From assembly GCA_029959085.1 (NCBI GenBank), contig JARWIR010000002.1:63604154-63668153 (forward strand): a stretch of 64,000 nt of DNA, given 5' to 3'. How positions within the stretch are numbered: the stretch's first letter is position 1; each line of letters opens with the position of its first letter. The notes below the pieces were generated by a model. It saw only the letters and a program-made list of their open reading frames with translations. It was not told the DNA's origin and ran no database searches. Position numbers and translations under genes: made by a program. Below, piece by piece: positions 19,337 through 30,296 of the stretch. Origin of the DNA: Nemophila menziesii. Lineage: Eukaryota > Streptophyta > Magnoliopsida > Boraginales > Hydrophyllaceae.

Positions 19337-22186
19337 TCAAGATTTGCGAATATAGCCTCCCCAACAACGAGTAAGGCTATGAACGTCAACTAATCTGCGC
19401 TTGACACCAGTTTTGGGGCGAATCTCTATCACCTTGGCTGAAACAACCTTAGTGACGATGAACGGTCCCATCCACGAGTCTTTGAAACTTCGTGGCCTGT
19501 TCTCGCGTTTGTGGGCTTTACATAGGACTTCATGGCCAACCCCAAACTCAATGTTTGGCTCAGTATCCACAGGTTTTAAGTGGATCTCCTCAGGAGGGAC
19601 TTTGTGATGTGAAAGACTGTGGATGATAGGCACTGTGGGATCCAACTTCCTCGGTTTCTTACCCAAGACATAGAAGGTCTCGGATACATTCTTAGCATGA
19701 AGGGTGATGGTCCCATCTTGGAAGTTGATCACACTTTGACTTGTGGCCATGAAAGGCAGTCCAAGTATGATTGGAACCTGCTTATCTGCATCAAACTCAA
19801 GAATAACAAAGTCAGTAGGGATGGCGATATTACCTGCTCGGACTAAGACGTCCTCCACTGTTCCCCATGTCCTTTTAACTGAGTTGTCAGCAAACTGTAG
19901 CTTCACTGGAGTTTTCTCTGATTTCTGAAGTCCAAGTCTCTCGAACACGGATTTAGGCATAAGATTCACACCAGAACCCACATCGTACATCGCTTTCACT
20001 TTGAGCCTACCATGTAATTGAATAGGAAGGTTGAAACTTCCCGGATCTTTAAGCTTCGTAGGTAGCTCTTTCTCACTTCTTCTCGAAACCCTCAGGTTCT
20101 CTCTTGGGATCTCTACACTCGCCTCTTTCTCAGGAATAACTTGCGTAAAAACTTGTTGCGGTGTAAGTCCTCTCTTCGCAATCTCAAGCATTTGGGCGTT
20201 GATATTTTCAGGTTGGTACGCCTCTATAAATGTCTTGAGGACAGTGTCATCTTTAGGATTTGTAACAGGAATGGTTGATGACACTGGTTGAACACTAGGT
20301 GGCGGTTCCACCTTCTCTTCTACTTTCTCTTCTAGCACAGCAGGTGCCACTTCATCTTTCGATTCCTCCTTTGAGGCTTCTTCCTCTTTCTCTTTAGCCA
20401 ACTCAGCTGCATATTCTACTACCGATCGAATTTCCTCTTGCACCTTCCTCAGTAACTCTATGAACTCGTCTTTCTCTTGATCGTCCTCCACATAAACTTC
20501 TAAACAGTCAGATTCCTCGGTGCTAGACTCGGTTGGTTCTTCTTCAATACTGGGAACGTCCACGGCACTAATGGCAGCATGTGGTGCTTCCTCTTTTGCT
20601 TCTTTAATCTCAAGGCATATAGCCTTGCAAGCTTCGAACTCATCCTTGTCTTCACCTCCTTCGATTGCCTTTACTTCTTTTTGTTCTACAACACTTGTTA
20701 ACACTTTGTTTAACTGTGTTACTTGAGTAGTTAGCATCTGAAGTATGGCATCATGTCCTCTGACCTTCTCGTCTTGAGCATTAAGAGTTGTGTTCAAACG
20801 GTCTAGAGCTTGTACTATCTGTGTATTGTCCATAGATCCCTCTTGCGGATACTGAGGTAAAGATTTCTGATCTAAGGACTCAGTATAGGCGTCTTGAGCA
20901 GGTTGTTGTGGAGGAGCAGGTCTATTCTGATATTGGTTTTGGTACTGACCTCTCTGTTGGTAAGAGTTGTTCTGGGGACGCGGTTGATATTGACCAGGAT
21001 TAGCGGCCCCTTGTGGATTTGAATACTGCATACCCGGATGGTTGCGATTGCCCCATCGGTTGGATATAAAGTAAACAGATTGCGGATTTGATTCGCACTC
21101 TTCCCATACATGATCGTTAACTCCACATTGTTGACAACCTTGTGCTTCTTGTACTACCTTTGTAGCAGCTAAATTCTTCTCCATCGCGATTCTCAGCTCT
21201 TTGATTTGATTTTCTAATGAGGATATTTGAGCTGAATTCGCAGTTTCTGCATCTAAACGAAGCGTTCCTCGAGTCTTTGCTACAGAAGCTCGCGTTGAAG
21301 GCCAACTTCTTTCTTGTTCCATAATATTTTCCAACACCTCGGAAGCTTCATTGTGATTCATGGACACAAAATTACCCTTTCCAATGTTATCCACCTTTTC
21401 TCTACCTTTATCATTAAGGCCTTCATAGAACATCGCAAGTTGTAGAGCATGTGTATAACCATGGAGCGGACATCTACTTAATTTTTGCTGAAACCTTGTC
21501 CATGATTCTCCCACTGTTTCTCCATCTTCTTGAGAAAATCTTGCAAGCTCGGTTTGATCTTTAAGTCTCATGCTCTTCGGATAAAATCGGTTAAAGAATG
21601 CGGCTTGAAGTTCTCTCCAAGAGTGAATGGTTCCATGTGGTTGTCCCTCTAGCCAATCGCTAGCTCTTCCGGTCAAGAAAAACGAAAACATATGACAATA
21701 CAGTTGCTCGCGTGTAATGCCAGGAGTAATGTAGGCATCACAAATCTGCATGAATTTCTGAATCGCTTTTACCGGATCTTGAATAGCTGTACCAGTATAG
21801 AGTCCGAAACTTTGAAATTGACTGAGCATGCCCGGATCGGGTCTAAATTTGATATTCGGAATCTCAGGAGGGCGGTAACCAATTGGTTGAACATGGAATG
21901 GTACATTAAGGCCAGGAAGGTCTTGTTCAACTCGGTTTTGTTGATTATGAAGATTGTTCCCATTACCTCCTCCTGCTGGTAATTGTTGTCCTTCTTGTCC
22001 ACCGAGTGGTGGATCTTGTTGACCGAGAGGTGCACCAAGTGGTGGATCTCCTCCTACTGGTAATTGTTGTCCTCCTACTTGTTGGGCTGCCATAACTCTT
22101 CTCAAGGCTCTTTCCTCACGAACTCGTTTGTTGTAAGGTCTGAAGCTCCTCTCAGGCTCCGATAAGGGAGGCCAAGAATTAAACAC
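19337..22186 (-). CDS. Gag-protease-GPY/F fusion protein of C (949 aa, intact)
   Basis: A single open frame starts at MFNSWPPLSEPERSFR, a start shared with E. Residues 100-330 are Athila-type capsid (RPDPGMLSQFQSFG, ITPGITREQLYCHMFSFF, AAFFNRFYPKSMRLKDQ). A CCHC zinc knuckle (CQQCGVNDHVWEEC) is at 351-364, then a Gln/Pro-rich tail and an acidic low-complexity stretch (about 540-630). Aspartic protease follows, with YDVGSGVNLMPKS (Asp about 735) and VPIILGLPFMATS. Then, with no RT, RNase H or integrase core, comes FGVGHEVLC and SWMGPFIVTKVVSAKVIEI (Trp 905), resembling the C-terminal GPY/F domain of integrases, ending CWGGYIRKS. Being open for 949 codons, while its env-position ORF is broken, suggests a recently made, useful protein supplied with RT in trans (inference). 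Confidence 0.92.
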   Translation of the reverse strand: MFNSWPPLSEPERSFRPYNKRVREERALRRVMAAQQVGGQQLPVGGDPPLGAPLGQQDPPLGGQEGQQLPAGGGNGNNLHNQQNRVEQDLPGLNVPFHVQPIGYRPPEIPNIKFRPDPGMLSQFQSFGLYTGTAIQDPVKAIQKFMQICDAYITPGITREQLYCHMFSFFLTGRASDWLEGQPHGTIHSWRELQAAFFNRFYPKSMRLKDQTELARFSQEDGETVGESWTRFQQKLSRCPLHGYTHALQLAMFYEGLNDKGREKVDNIGKGNFVSMNHNEASEVLENIMEQERSWPSTRASVAKTRGTLRLDAETANSAQISSLENQIKELRIAMEKNLAATKVVQEAQGCQQCGVNDHVWEECESNPQSVYFISNRWGNRNHPGMQYSNPQGAANPGQYQPRPQNNSYQQRGQYQNQYQNRPAPPQQPAQDAYTESLDQKSLPQYPQEGSMDNTQIVQALDRLNTTLNAQDEKVRGHDAILQMLTTQVTQLNKVLTSVVEQKEVKAIEGGEDKDEFEACKAICLEIKEAKEEAPHAAISAVDVPSIEEEPTESSTEESDCLEVYVEDDQEKDEFIELLRKVQEEIRSVVEYAAELAKEKEEEASKEESKDEVAPAVLEEKVEEKVEPPPSVQPVSSTIPVTNPKDDTVLKTFIEAYQPENINAQMLEIAKRGLTPQQVFTQVIPEKEASVEIPRENLRVSRRSEKELPTKLKDPGSFNLPIQLHGRLKVKAMYDVGSGVNLMPKSVFERLGLQKSEKTPVKLQFADNSVKRTWGTVEDVLVRAGNIAIPTDFVILEFDADKQVPIILGLPFMATSQSVINFQDGTITLHAKNVSETFYVLGKKPRKLDPTVPIIHSLSHHKVPPEEIHLKPVDTEPNIEFGVGHEVLCKAHKRENRPRSFKDSWMGPFIVTKVVSAKVIEIRPKTGVKRRLVDVHSLTRCWGGYIRKS

Positions 22187-22322
22187 TGTGAAACCTGAAA
22201 AAGACTAAAGCAAACCACAAGCGTAAATCTAGAAAAATAAAAACTAAACTAAAACTAAAAAGTAAGAACTAATTAAAAACTAAAACTCGAAATAGATAAC
22301 CCACACGCTAACGAGAAACAAG

Positions 22323-22340
22323 TCCCCGGCAGCGGCGCCA
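22323..22340 (-). promoter_or_regulatory. Primer-binding site of C (tRNA-Asp)
   Basis: TCCCCGGCAGCGGCGCCA on the plus strand equals the 3' end of tRNA-Asp with one difference. It lies 6 bases from the LTR. Confidence 0.9.
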
Positions 22341-22346
22341 AAAACT

Positions 22347-23873
22347 TGGTGTCGCCTAGGGTGTGATAAAAATAAGATAAAATTAAGCCAAGAAACTACG
22401 CACTCTCACCCTAGACAGGCACAGTACTACAAGTATTACAGGACGTATGCAAGTTTTAATGATAAATAGAGTTCGTTCTCAGGGACTTAAGTGTGTTAAT
22501 CGCGTGAGTAGAAATAACGAGTAAAAGTAAATAATTAGAGAACAGAAAAGTAAAGCAAATAGATTTCGAAAATAGCAATTAAAACTAGGAAAATAAAGAC
22601 AATAAAGTAAAAGATTAAGAATATGAGATGAGAAATATAGCTTAGGTTTTGCTAGTATGCACTAATCCTTCTAATTCTATCTATAAATCTAGTTAATAAG
22701 GGAGAATATTAGCTCTTGGTAGTACTTAGTCAGGATTCTAAATTCCCCAAGCTTAGACCTTGAGAGCGACTAATGGGGCTACGTCACAACCAAGAAGTGA
22801 TTTCAAATAGGGTTATCAAACGCTACTAAGGCCCTAAGCAAATACTGCAATCTTGGTGATACGGTGGTTAAAACAAACCCTAATGACTATCTAGTTAGAA
22901 GTATGTTTTGTCAGAACTGCTATCGACACTAGACATTATGTGGTGGTTCAATAGTAAAGCACCATGTCAAGGAGACCATCTAACTACTATTAAAACAATC
23001 CTAAAGTGATCAGTTCTAGGAAAGACATTAAATCAAAACACATAAGCAAATATAAAGTAAGAAGCTAATATCAAATTAAAACATGTAATTCCCAAAGAAA
23101 CTTAGATAGAAGAATTAGAATTCATAGTTTATACATATGCAAAACCCAAGCTATGGGAAGTTTAGTTCATACCTGATGGAAATAAACTAAAAGAAATTAC
23201 AAAATACATCATCTTGCTCTCTACAATAAATTGGAAGAATAAAACCTTGAGAACTAATTACTATGAGGCAAGGATGATTTACAAGTGATATAAGGGTGTA
23301 TTTATAGGTGTTTAGAAGACCTAATTCGTTTTCTTGAGGAAGAGTTAAGGTAATGGAATTCTAGCCCAACTCAAATTCGTATGGAAATAAAGATAAAGAC
23401 TGCTGCACCGTTTGGAGTGTATCTTCTTCGTTATTGGTCGGATTTTGCTCCACAAGATACCAAAAGAATCGCAACTGAATTATCTAGGCCGTTTAGAAGG
23501 AAATAATCAGATTCGGCCTATTTCTTAGGTAAAAACGCCTATCTTTGGACGTGTATGCAGAATCCCAGATTTAGGCAGCTTTTCCTTTTCCATCTTTTTA
23601 GCTTTTCTTTCCTTATCTCCAATTACCATGCAAATCTCTTTCCATAAGTTGTTGTCTTTGACTTGGACTCTAATTAAGCTCCATAATTATCTTTAAAGTT
23701 ACACAATAAATAAACAATTAAACCAAATATGCTCTAAAAACAATAATTCTACAAATCAAGACACAAAATAGGAAAGTGCACTAAAACTCAAGAAAATCGA
23801 CATTATTGACTTCTAAATCACTTAAAATGATGTCTCATCCTAACATTATTCTATCACAAATGAGGAGACATCA
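22347..23873 (-). repeat. 5' LTR of C
   Basis: The LTR is 1,527 bp. On the minus strand it runs from TGATGTCTCC at 23873 to ...GACACCA at 22347. It matches the 3' LTR apart from the Mutator-like insert and a small number of substitutions, e.g. near 22430, 22590, 22724 and 22955. Confidence 0.94.
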
Positions 23874-23878
23874 ACGGT

Positions 23879-23966
23879 CATCTACTATCATGTGGTGGAA
23901 AATGAGTTTCGTCGTGAAAATAAGAAGGCGAAACAAAGTACTTACCCACCCCCTTTCAAAGACTGA
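23879..23966 (+). pseudogene. Coiled-coil protein of element B, last part
   Basis: The frame interrupted by C at 12615 resumes here, after the repeated ACGGT, and ends at TGA 23964-23966. The residues include YYHVVENEFRRENKKAKQST and YPPPFKD. The continuity of frame across the 11-kb insertion supports that this was one gene of about 435 codons when C arrived. Confidence 0.7.
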
Positions 23967-24902
23967 TTGAATAAAATTTGAAGGGGGAAGCTTCTAAAGC
24001 TTTCATGCAAAGGACGAGGCGAATTTAAGCGGAGGACAACCGCAAAGTCCTCAATACCATCATCATGGAAGGTAAAACGTCGAACTTAAAGACGTAATAA
24101 ACAAAAGTGCTTCTTGTGAGACAACCCATGTTTTTAATGCTTTATGTCTTTAAATTTCGTAGTGTATAATTGAGTCTTAGCGTCTATTTTTTTAAGAAAT
24201 GAGAACGGTAGTGTATTGAATGGTGCAGGAATTGAGTTTGGGGTGCTAAGGAACGAAAAAGAAAAATCTGCAGCACTGGCCGGCTAGCCGGTCATATGAC
24301 CTGTATGCCGGTGGAGGAAAAATACGAGCCCTTGGGTCTATGATTCGCGTTATTTGCCGAGAGGTAGAAAAAATTCAAGAGCCGCACCGGTATGCCGGTG
24401 CCCAAAAACACGAGGCCCTGGTTACTGATTTGGGTTTATTGCCGAGAAGAACAAAAAGAAAAACTCCAGCACCGGTATGCCGGCGAATCCGCCGGTATAC
24501 CGGTCCGATGGCGGCTTTGAAGAGTTTATGTCCAATTCCACTTCTTACTTCACCAATAAGAAACCCTAGCCTCTCCAATACGAATTTCAGACCCTAACCC
24601 TTTATATACCTGCACCACACCACTAAAACACCCAAGAACATTAAATCCTTCCTCCTAATCCATTCCAAAAACACATCCAACACCACAATCCTTCATGAAT
24701 ATCAAGAAATCTTCTCGTTCAACCTTAAGCCTATTCATCAAAGCTTCAATCCTATTCATTAAACCTTCCCCAATCCACTACATAATCATTACCCATCTCA
24801 TATAACACCTTAATCCTTCATTACAAATCCTCAAAACATCAAATTTCAAAACTCTTCTCTAGTTTTTGATTATTTGAAGTTTAGAGTTTGGGGTTCAATG
24901 AG
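23967..24902 (+). other. Spacer of B with GC-rich modules and a possible internal promoter
   Basis: No gene. Shortly after the ORF, 24060-24130 has the block AACAAAAGTGCTTCTTGTGA, shared with C, D, E and H just after their ORFs. GC-rich modules built on CCGG palindromes (GCCGGCTAGCCGG, ACCGGTATGCCGGTG) lie at about 24276-24315, 24384-24405 and 24472-24512. Spacers contain TTTATTGCCGAGAAGAA-like phrases. TATATA at 24603-24608 may be a promoter for the next ORF. Confidence 0.7.
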
Positions 24903-25261
24903 ATGACGAAGATTGGGAAGACAAGAATACCATGGAGAGAAAGAAGAAGTTTGAGAATCTCTTATTACTTTTGGTGTTGAAAGATGTAGTTGAAAGAATG
25001 AAAATTTTGGAGGATAATCATGAAGAGTTGTTGACAACCATAGGAAAAGTCACAAAAGAGTTGGAGCTTATGCAAAACATATTACGTGGAGTGAGCAATG
25101 TTCAACATGCCACCTACGCAACACAAGGAGCTCAACCTACACGCAACAATGGAGCCAGCTTAGTGCTAGTTCAGATACGTTTTCCTATCCTTTTCTCATT
25201 TTTATTAATTAATTGCTTTATTGAGTCTTTTTCGAGTCGTGGGGACACGACTCATTTTTGA
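24903..25261 (+). pseudogene. Short env-position ORF of B (broken)
   Basis: The likely start is ATG 24903 (MTKIGKTR), matching the Met-Thr starts of C, D and E. A frame change follows, then an open frame from 24932 encodes a coiled coil (VLKDVVERMKILEDNHEELL, TKELELMQNILRGVSN). The long central domain of the C and E versions is missing. Function is unknown. The tail beyond about 25170 is probably non-coding sequence shared with the other elements. Confidence 0.5.
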
Positions 25262-26645
25262 GTTCGGGGTGGGGTTCGTTGCCTCATCTCAATTTTATGT
25301 GTTTTTACTGTTCATTGAAAAAATTAAAAAATCAAATAAAAATTAGTTTGAGGATTGTTTTGACTGTAGAGTATTTTAAATGTCACCATCAAGCATGCTT
25401 TTTATGAATTTATGATAGAAAATATTTGTCTTTAGGAGTTAGTGTAAAACGCACTTTGATTGCATGCAAATATGAGATAATTGATAGGAAGAATTAATGA
25501 ACAATGCAAAAGAAGTAAACTTGTGCTTAAGGATAATGAGTGGTTTGTAAAACGTGAGATCTGAATGAGTAGAGAACCCACTTAGGCATGAACTAGATGC
25601 AAGCTGTGTAAATAGGAAGATGATAGAGGCAGTTCTTTGTTAGCCCTTTGAATCCTTTTTGGCCTTCTATCCCTGAATTAGTTATATCCCTATTAGCCAA
25701 ATTTTTAGCCTTTAAGCCTTTCTTTTGTCGCCACATTATAAACGAATATCCATTTAGTTTGTTAGGCATTACCATATGACCCGCACTTGAATCACGATCC
25801 TGAGACTTCCTATCTTGAGCTTGAGTTTGGGGTGGTGGGTACACATTATGGGAATTTACATTGGGTTGGGATTTTTTGAGCTTATCCATTGTGCTCGGTT
25901 TTATATTTTGATGATGATTCACAGGTTTATTATATTGTAACCCTTTGCCGGGGTAAGAGTGAATGAAAAAAAAAAAGATATATATGAAAAGTTATGAAAA
26001 GTTATGAAAAGAAAAAAATTATGAAAAAATAGCATGATATCTCAACATCAAAAAGAGAGTCATGACTATACAAGAAATTCCATATGAAAAGAATATATAT
26101 TTGGACCGGTAAAGAGGAAATTTTTTATGTGATCATCTTTAGTGCTTATTGGGTTAATTTGGGGACGTTAAATTAGCGTGTCAAACGGGTTGAGTGAGAA
26201 CATATTCGAGTGTAAACTCAAGCTCTTTGACAGTTTGTTGATGGTAAGTGAGGAGAGAGCCAAAAGCTCACTTCAAATTTACCAAATATACATACCAAAC
26301 CGTCCCTAAGCCGATATTAAAACCGTAAAGACCTCGTGATTCCTAGATACATAGTGAGTCTATGATTCAGCTCATAGTGAGTATGCTAAGTGGAGCGTTC
26401 AAAGCAAGTAAGGATCGAGGAACACCCTATAGCCACCATCTTGAGATAAGTACTAAGCGTAACCTTCTAGCATTGTGAAATTAATTTTGGATTGATATTA
26501 TTTTGTGTTTGATTTTGCATGATATGTGAATGTGTATATTAATTCCTAAATCATACTATATGGGATTTGTTTTAAGTTGTGCTTTGGGCGTATTTTCTAT
26601 ATCCTACCTTCTGCGTTCACCTAAAAGGCCTTTGTTTTTATTTTA
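25262..26645 (+). other. Conserved 3' non-coding block of B
   Basis: No gene. It carries the same landmarks as in C, D, E, I and K: the TTGCCGGGG motif at 25945-25953; the phrase CATCAAAAAGAGAGTCATGA near 26047-26066; and the hairpin block at 26247-26272. The AT-rich remainder has no open frame above about 110 codons on the sense strand. Confidence 0.75.
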
Positions 26646-26681
26646 CTTTGTCAGGACGACAAAGGTTTGAGTTGGGGGTTT
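26646..26681 (+). promoter_or_regulatory. Hairpin and PPT of B
   Basis: CTTTGTCA-GGA-CGACAAAG (26646-26664; one mismatched pair) is followed by GTTTGAGTTGGGGGTTT, the polypurine tract, directly before the LTR. Confidence 0.8.
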
Positions 26682-28457
26682 TGATGTCTCCCTATTTGTT
26701 CTAAATATTATCCCTTAGGGGACATCATTTTAGGTGAATATTTGACTTATTAGATAGACTTTTATGCTTATTTCTTCATATTATACTCTCCCCTTGGAAT
26801 TAGACTATTTGCATTTTTTAGAGCTTTAGTGCGTTAATTTGGTCATTTTTAGTGCAAAGTTAGTAGGTTCTTGAATTTCATGGAAACCCAATACAAGGAG
26901 GAGAAGTGAGAATTAAAGTCTTAAAGTATTTTTAGTGTGTTAGGAAGTATTTTATTCGAGTTTCTAATTTTAGAGTGCACTTTCTTATTTCTAGTCTTGA
27001 TTTATTGATTTATTAATTTTTAAAGCATATAAGGTTTAATAATTTATTTATTGTGACGCTTTAAAGATATATGGTAATTAATTAGAGACCAAGTCAAGTC
27101 TAAGAAGTAAAGGAAAGAAGAAATACATGGAAATTGGAAGATTAAGGGAGGAAATATGCAAAGAAGGAAAAGATAAAGTTACCAAATAAATCTGAAATTT
27201 TAGCAACGTTCAAAGACGAGCTCATAAATTAAGATTGGCTAGGAATTAGGAATAATTGTTTGAACCAATGGATAGAGTTGTCCGAGACAAGTGATTTCGA
27301 TATAAAAAACGCGTCAAACGGATAGGTATTGAAGGAGATATGACCAAAACAAATCAACAACAAGATCTTACCTTCCCTATATTTTAGGGCTGCGAATTAA
27401 AGAGTCATTTACTTGTCTTCCACTCCAAGTAAAACTAATTAGGGCTTCCTATAACCTATAAATACACTCCTTAGACCTCAATATTAAGCACCTCTCAATT
27501 ATTCTTCAATTTATATCATCCTTAGAGAGAGCGTCAAGAGGCGGAAGTAAGAGCAGAAGCTGGAAAATCATTTTCCTCCAACAACAGCTCAAGTTAATTC
27601 CTTTATCTAGGTTCTTATTTTATTTCTGTTATTAGAAACATGTATATTATTAATTTCCTTATTGTTTTTAATTCAAATATGAGCTAAACCTTAATTACTT
27701 GAGAATCGCATAATGGGATGAACCCTAATTTATTTAATTCATGTATTTCAATTTGGGATTAGTTTCTAATTTAATTTGAATTGGGTATTTCATATTGCTT
27801 ATTATTTTATATTAATTTCACTATCAATGAATTAGCTAATCGGAGATAAGTCATAGTAATTAAGCTATTCACTTTGGTGGGGAAGTGATCGCCTTGGCGG
27901 GGGGTTTAATTACGGATATAGGTAATAAACGTAAGGTAGAATTATTGATCATGATGGACTTAGTTAAACTTATAGCCAATTGGGTAAGATCTCAATCATC
28001 TAAACGTAGCTTATAATAGCCCTGATGGGGTTTGTAATACTGTAGGATAGGTCCTAGGTCCACCCTGACGGGGGCTAGGAGATTATAGAGTCCTGACTAA
28101 TATAGAAATATCAGTTCTACCCTTAACGAAAGCATTAATTCCATAAGTTTAGGTTATTCTCTAGCGAGACTCAAGTATAGCTCATATCTGCGTCTTAGTC
28201 CTTTAGTATTTATTTTCAGTAATTTGTTTATTTGCGTCTAGTAGTTCAATAACTCGAAACAAAACAAATATATTTTATTTTTTATTTTCTGTAATTACAA
28301 TTACTACTATTTATCTATTGAACACTTGGGTTAGACCAGTCCAATCCCTGAGAACGAAACCCTATTTATCGGAGTATTACTTGGACAACCGTACACTTGC
28401 GGTATTGTGGTTCTTTTATTTTCAGTTCTTAATTTTATAATACACTAGGACCCAACA
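26682..28457 (+). repeat. 3' LTR of B
   Basis: The LTR is 1,776 bp, from TGATGTCTCC to CCAACA. It is intact and uninterrupted, and serves as the empty-site reference for the A insertion (TAGTAATTAAGC near 27853). It is followed by 9 bases like an LTR-PBS junction (AGTTTTTGG), then H-like DNA. Confidence 0.9.
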
Positions 28458-28466
28458 AGTTTTTGG

Positions 28467-28786
28467 GGTGTGGTGCATCGCAGTTATGGTGCGGTGTACC
28501 GCATGGTACATCTGATTTTCACCAATTTTTCTCGTTTCTTCTCCCAAACTCGATTTTTTAAATACCTGCACATCAAGAAACACTTATACCTTCCTAAATA
28601 CTTCAATATCTACTAAAAAAACTAATCTAAACATAAACTAAAGACATAAAAACAAAATAACATAAAAAAAATTGAAAGTTGTCTCCCGGATAGCACTTTT
28701 GTTTAATGTCTTTCAAAGTTAGACGTGTTACCTCTATCAACATTTTCGTATGTAGCCTTATTAGCAACGAGCAAGGCTATGAACCT
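28467..28786 (-). pseudogene. Element H remnant: GC module and end of Gag-PR-GPY/F ORF
   Basis: Minus strand. The part near 28700-28786 corresponds to the last codons of the fusion ORF in C (VHSLARC then stops, then GYIRK). The conserved block ...AAACAAAAGTGCTATCCGGG follows at about 28680-28735. At 28467-28505 is a remnant GC module (GCGGTGTACCGC). The piece continues at 39790 beyond element D. Confidence 0.7.
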
Positions 28787-30289
28787 TGATGTCTCCTCAT
28801 CTTTGATAATAAAATCTATTTCTGAGACATCATTTTAGGCATATTTATTAGTTTATAGGTCGATTTTAGCTTGATTTAGTACACTTTCCTAATTTGGGTC
28901 TTGAATTAATTAATTATTATTTTTAGAGCATATTGGGTTTAATTATTTATTTAGTGTGAAGCTTTAGAGATATATGGTAATTAATTAGAATCCAAGTTGG
29001 TAAAGAGAGCTAAAGAAAAGAAGATAAACATGGAAATTGAAGATAAAGGAAAGAAAAGCTAAAACCATGGAAAAGGAAAAGCTGCCTTAAATATGAATTT
29101 CTGCACCTACGACCACAAATCAGCTTATATCTTAAAAACGGTGACGAATTTGGAGAAACTGTCAAGAGCAAAGTTGAATATATTTCCGAGACGATGAATT
29201 TGGTATACTCGTACGCATCAATTGGAGAAATATTGAAGCTGTTAGGACCAAAAGAAAAACGGAGCTGATTACATGTTTTTGGGCTACGAATTTGAGTTGG
29301 GCTTGGAGGCCATAGTTACCTTTTCCTTCAAGAAAATGAATTAGGTCAACCTATACACTATAAATACAGCCTATTAACACTCTTAAATCATCCTTGGTGA
29401 AACCTTTAACCAAGAGGAAGCTTACAACACAAGAAAAGAAGTCTGGAAGGAGTTGTTCATCATAATGTCTTCTTCTACCTCTGAATTTGTAATTTCTTTC
29501 TTTTCTTGCATTAGTATGAACTAAATTTCTTTAGCTTGAGTTTTAGCATATATGTATGAACCCTATTTTTGGTTGACATCTATCTAATTTGGGAGTTCTA
29601 TGTTTTAAATTGAATTATTGTTTTTATTCTCTGTTTATGTGTTTGGATTTATATTCTGTGTTCTTGTGGAACCTAGGCCATATAGAATTACCATCTAGTA
29701 ATTAGGTCACCATTGACAACAGTTTTTAATTACATGTTTAGCACATAACGTCTAGTATTCGGTTTAGATCTGACAAATCAACCTAACTAGATAATCACTA
29801 TGGTTTAGTATATATTACTATTTACCAATTACAGGAACAGTTTGCTTAGGAAGCCTTATTGACACAGGTAAATCCTATTTAAAACTACCTAGCGTAATTG
29901 GAACCGATTATTGAAATACTACATAATTCACCCTTACCTGTTTAGAACGGCAAAACTAGTGGGGATTACATGCTATTTACTCAAGCTATATTCTCATACT
30001 TCTTCTTTCGTATTTAATTTTCTGTCTTTAAATTCTTAGTTTTAATTTAGTTTAATCAAAAACCAAATAAATATCTCTTTGTCTTTACGTTTATTGCGTT
30101 TTATTTGTTCTATCTTTAATTAATTGCACTTGATTATTGCATAAGATTCCCCTAACCTTCGTAGTCTCTGTGGAACGAATCTTACTTATTTTCTAAATCT
30201 TGCATACGATCTGTATACTTGCAGAACCGTGCTAGCTTTAGGGTGTTTATTTGCATCTAATTATTAAATCTTTTTATCACACCCTAGGC
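28787..30289 (+). repeat. 5' LTR of D, 3' end deleted
   Basis: The LTR starts TGATGTCTCC, with GAGACATCA downstream. It matches 38278-39789 until ACCCTAGGC, where the last 8 bases of the LTR are missing and gag sequence follows. TATAAATA at about 29360-29367 is the likely promoter box; a TCTG-TATACTTG-CAGA hairpin is near its 3' end. Confidence 0.9.
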
Positions 30290-30296
30290 AGTACCA

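Larger units (their letters stand above)
12616..23873 (-). mobile_element. Element C: young non-autonomous Athila-type element with intact Gag-PR-GPY/F ORF
   Basis: C is complete, in minus orientation, inserted into the B ORF with target duplication ACGGT (12611-12615 and 23874-23878). Its 5' LTR is 22347-23873 and its 3' LTR 12616-15515, the latter enlarged by a Mutator-like insertion. The order on the minus strand is LTR, PBS, a 949-codon Gag-PR-GPY/F ORF, GC-rich modules, a decayed env-position ORF, conserved 3' block, PPT and LTR. RT, RNase H and the integrase core are absent. The two LTRs differ at few sites by eye, so it is among the youngest insertions here. Confidence 0.93.
23..28457 (+). 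mobile_element. Element B: LTR retrotransposon with a non-gag coiled-coil ORF, hosting A and C
   Basis: B runs from TGATGTCTCC at 23 to the CA at 28456-28457. Its 5' LTR is split by A (23-1196 and 10635-11237). It has a degenerate PBS, a coiled-coil ORF split by C, GC modules, a short env-position ORF, a long conserved 3' non-coding block, a PPT and a 3' LTR. No Gag, protease, RT or integrase is visible, so it must have been moved in trans. No clean target duplication is seen: after the 3' LTR come 9 bases matching the start of an element interior, then H-like DNA, so the right end has probably been rearranged. Confidence 0.85.
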
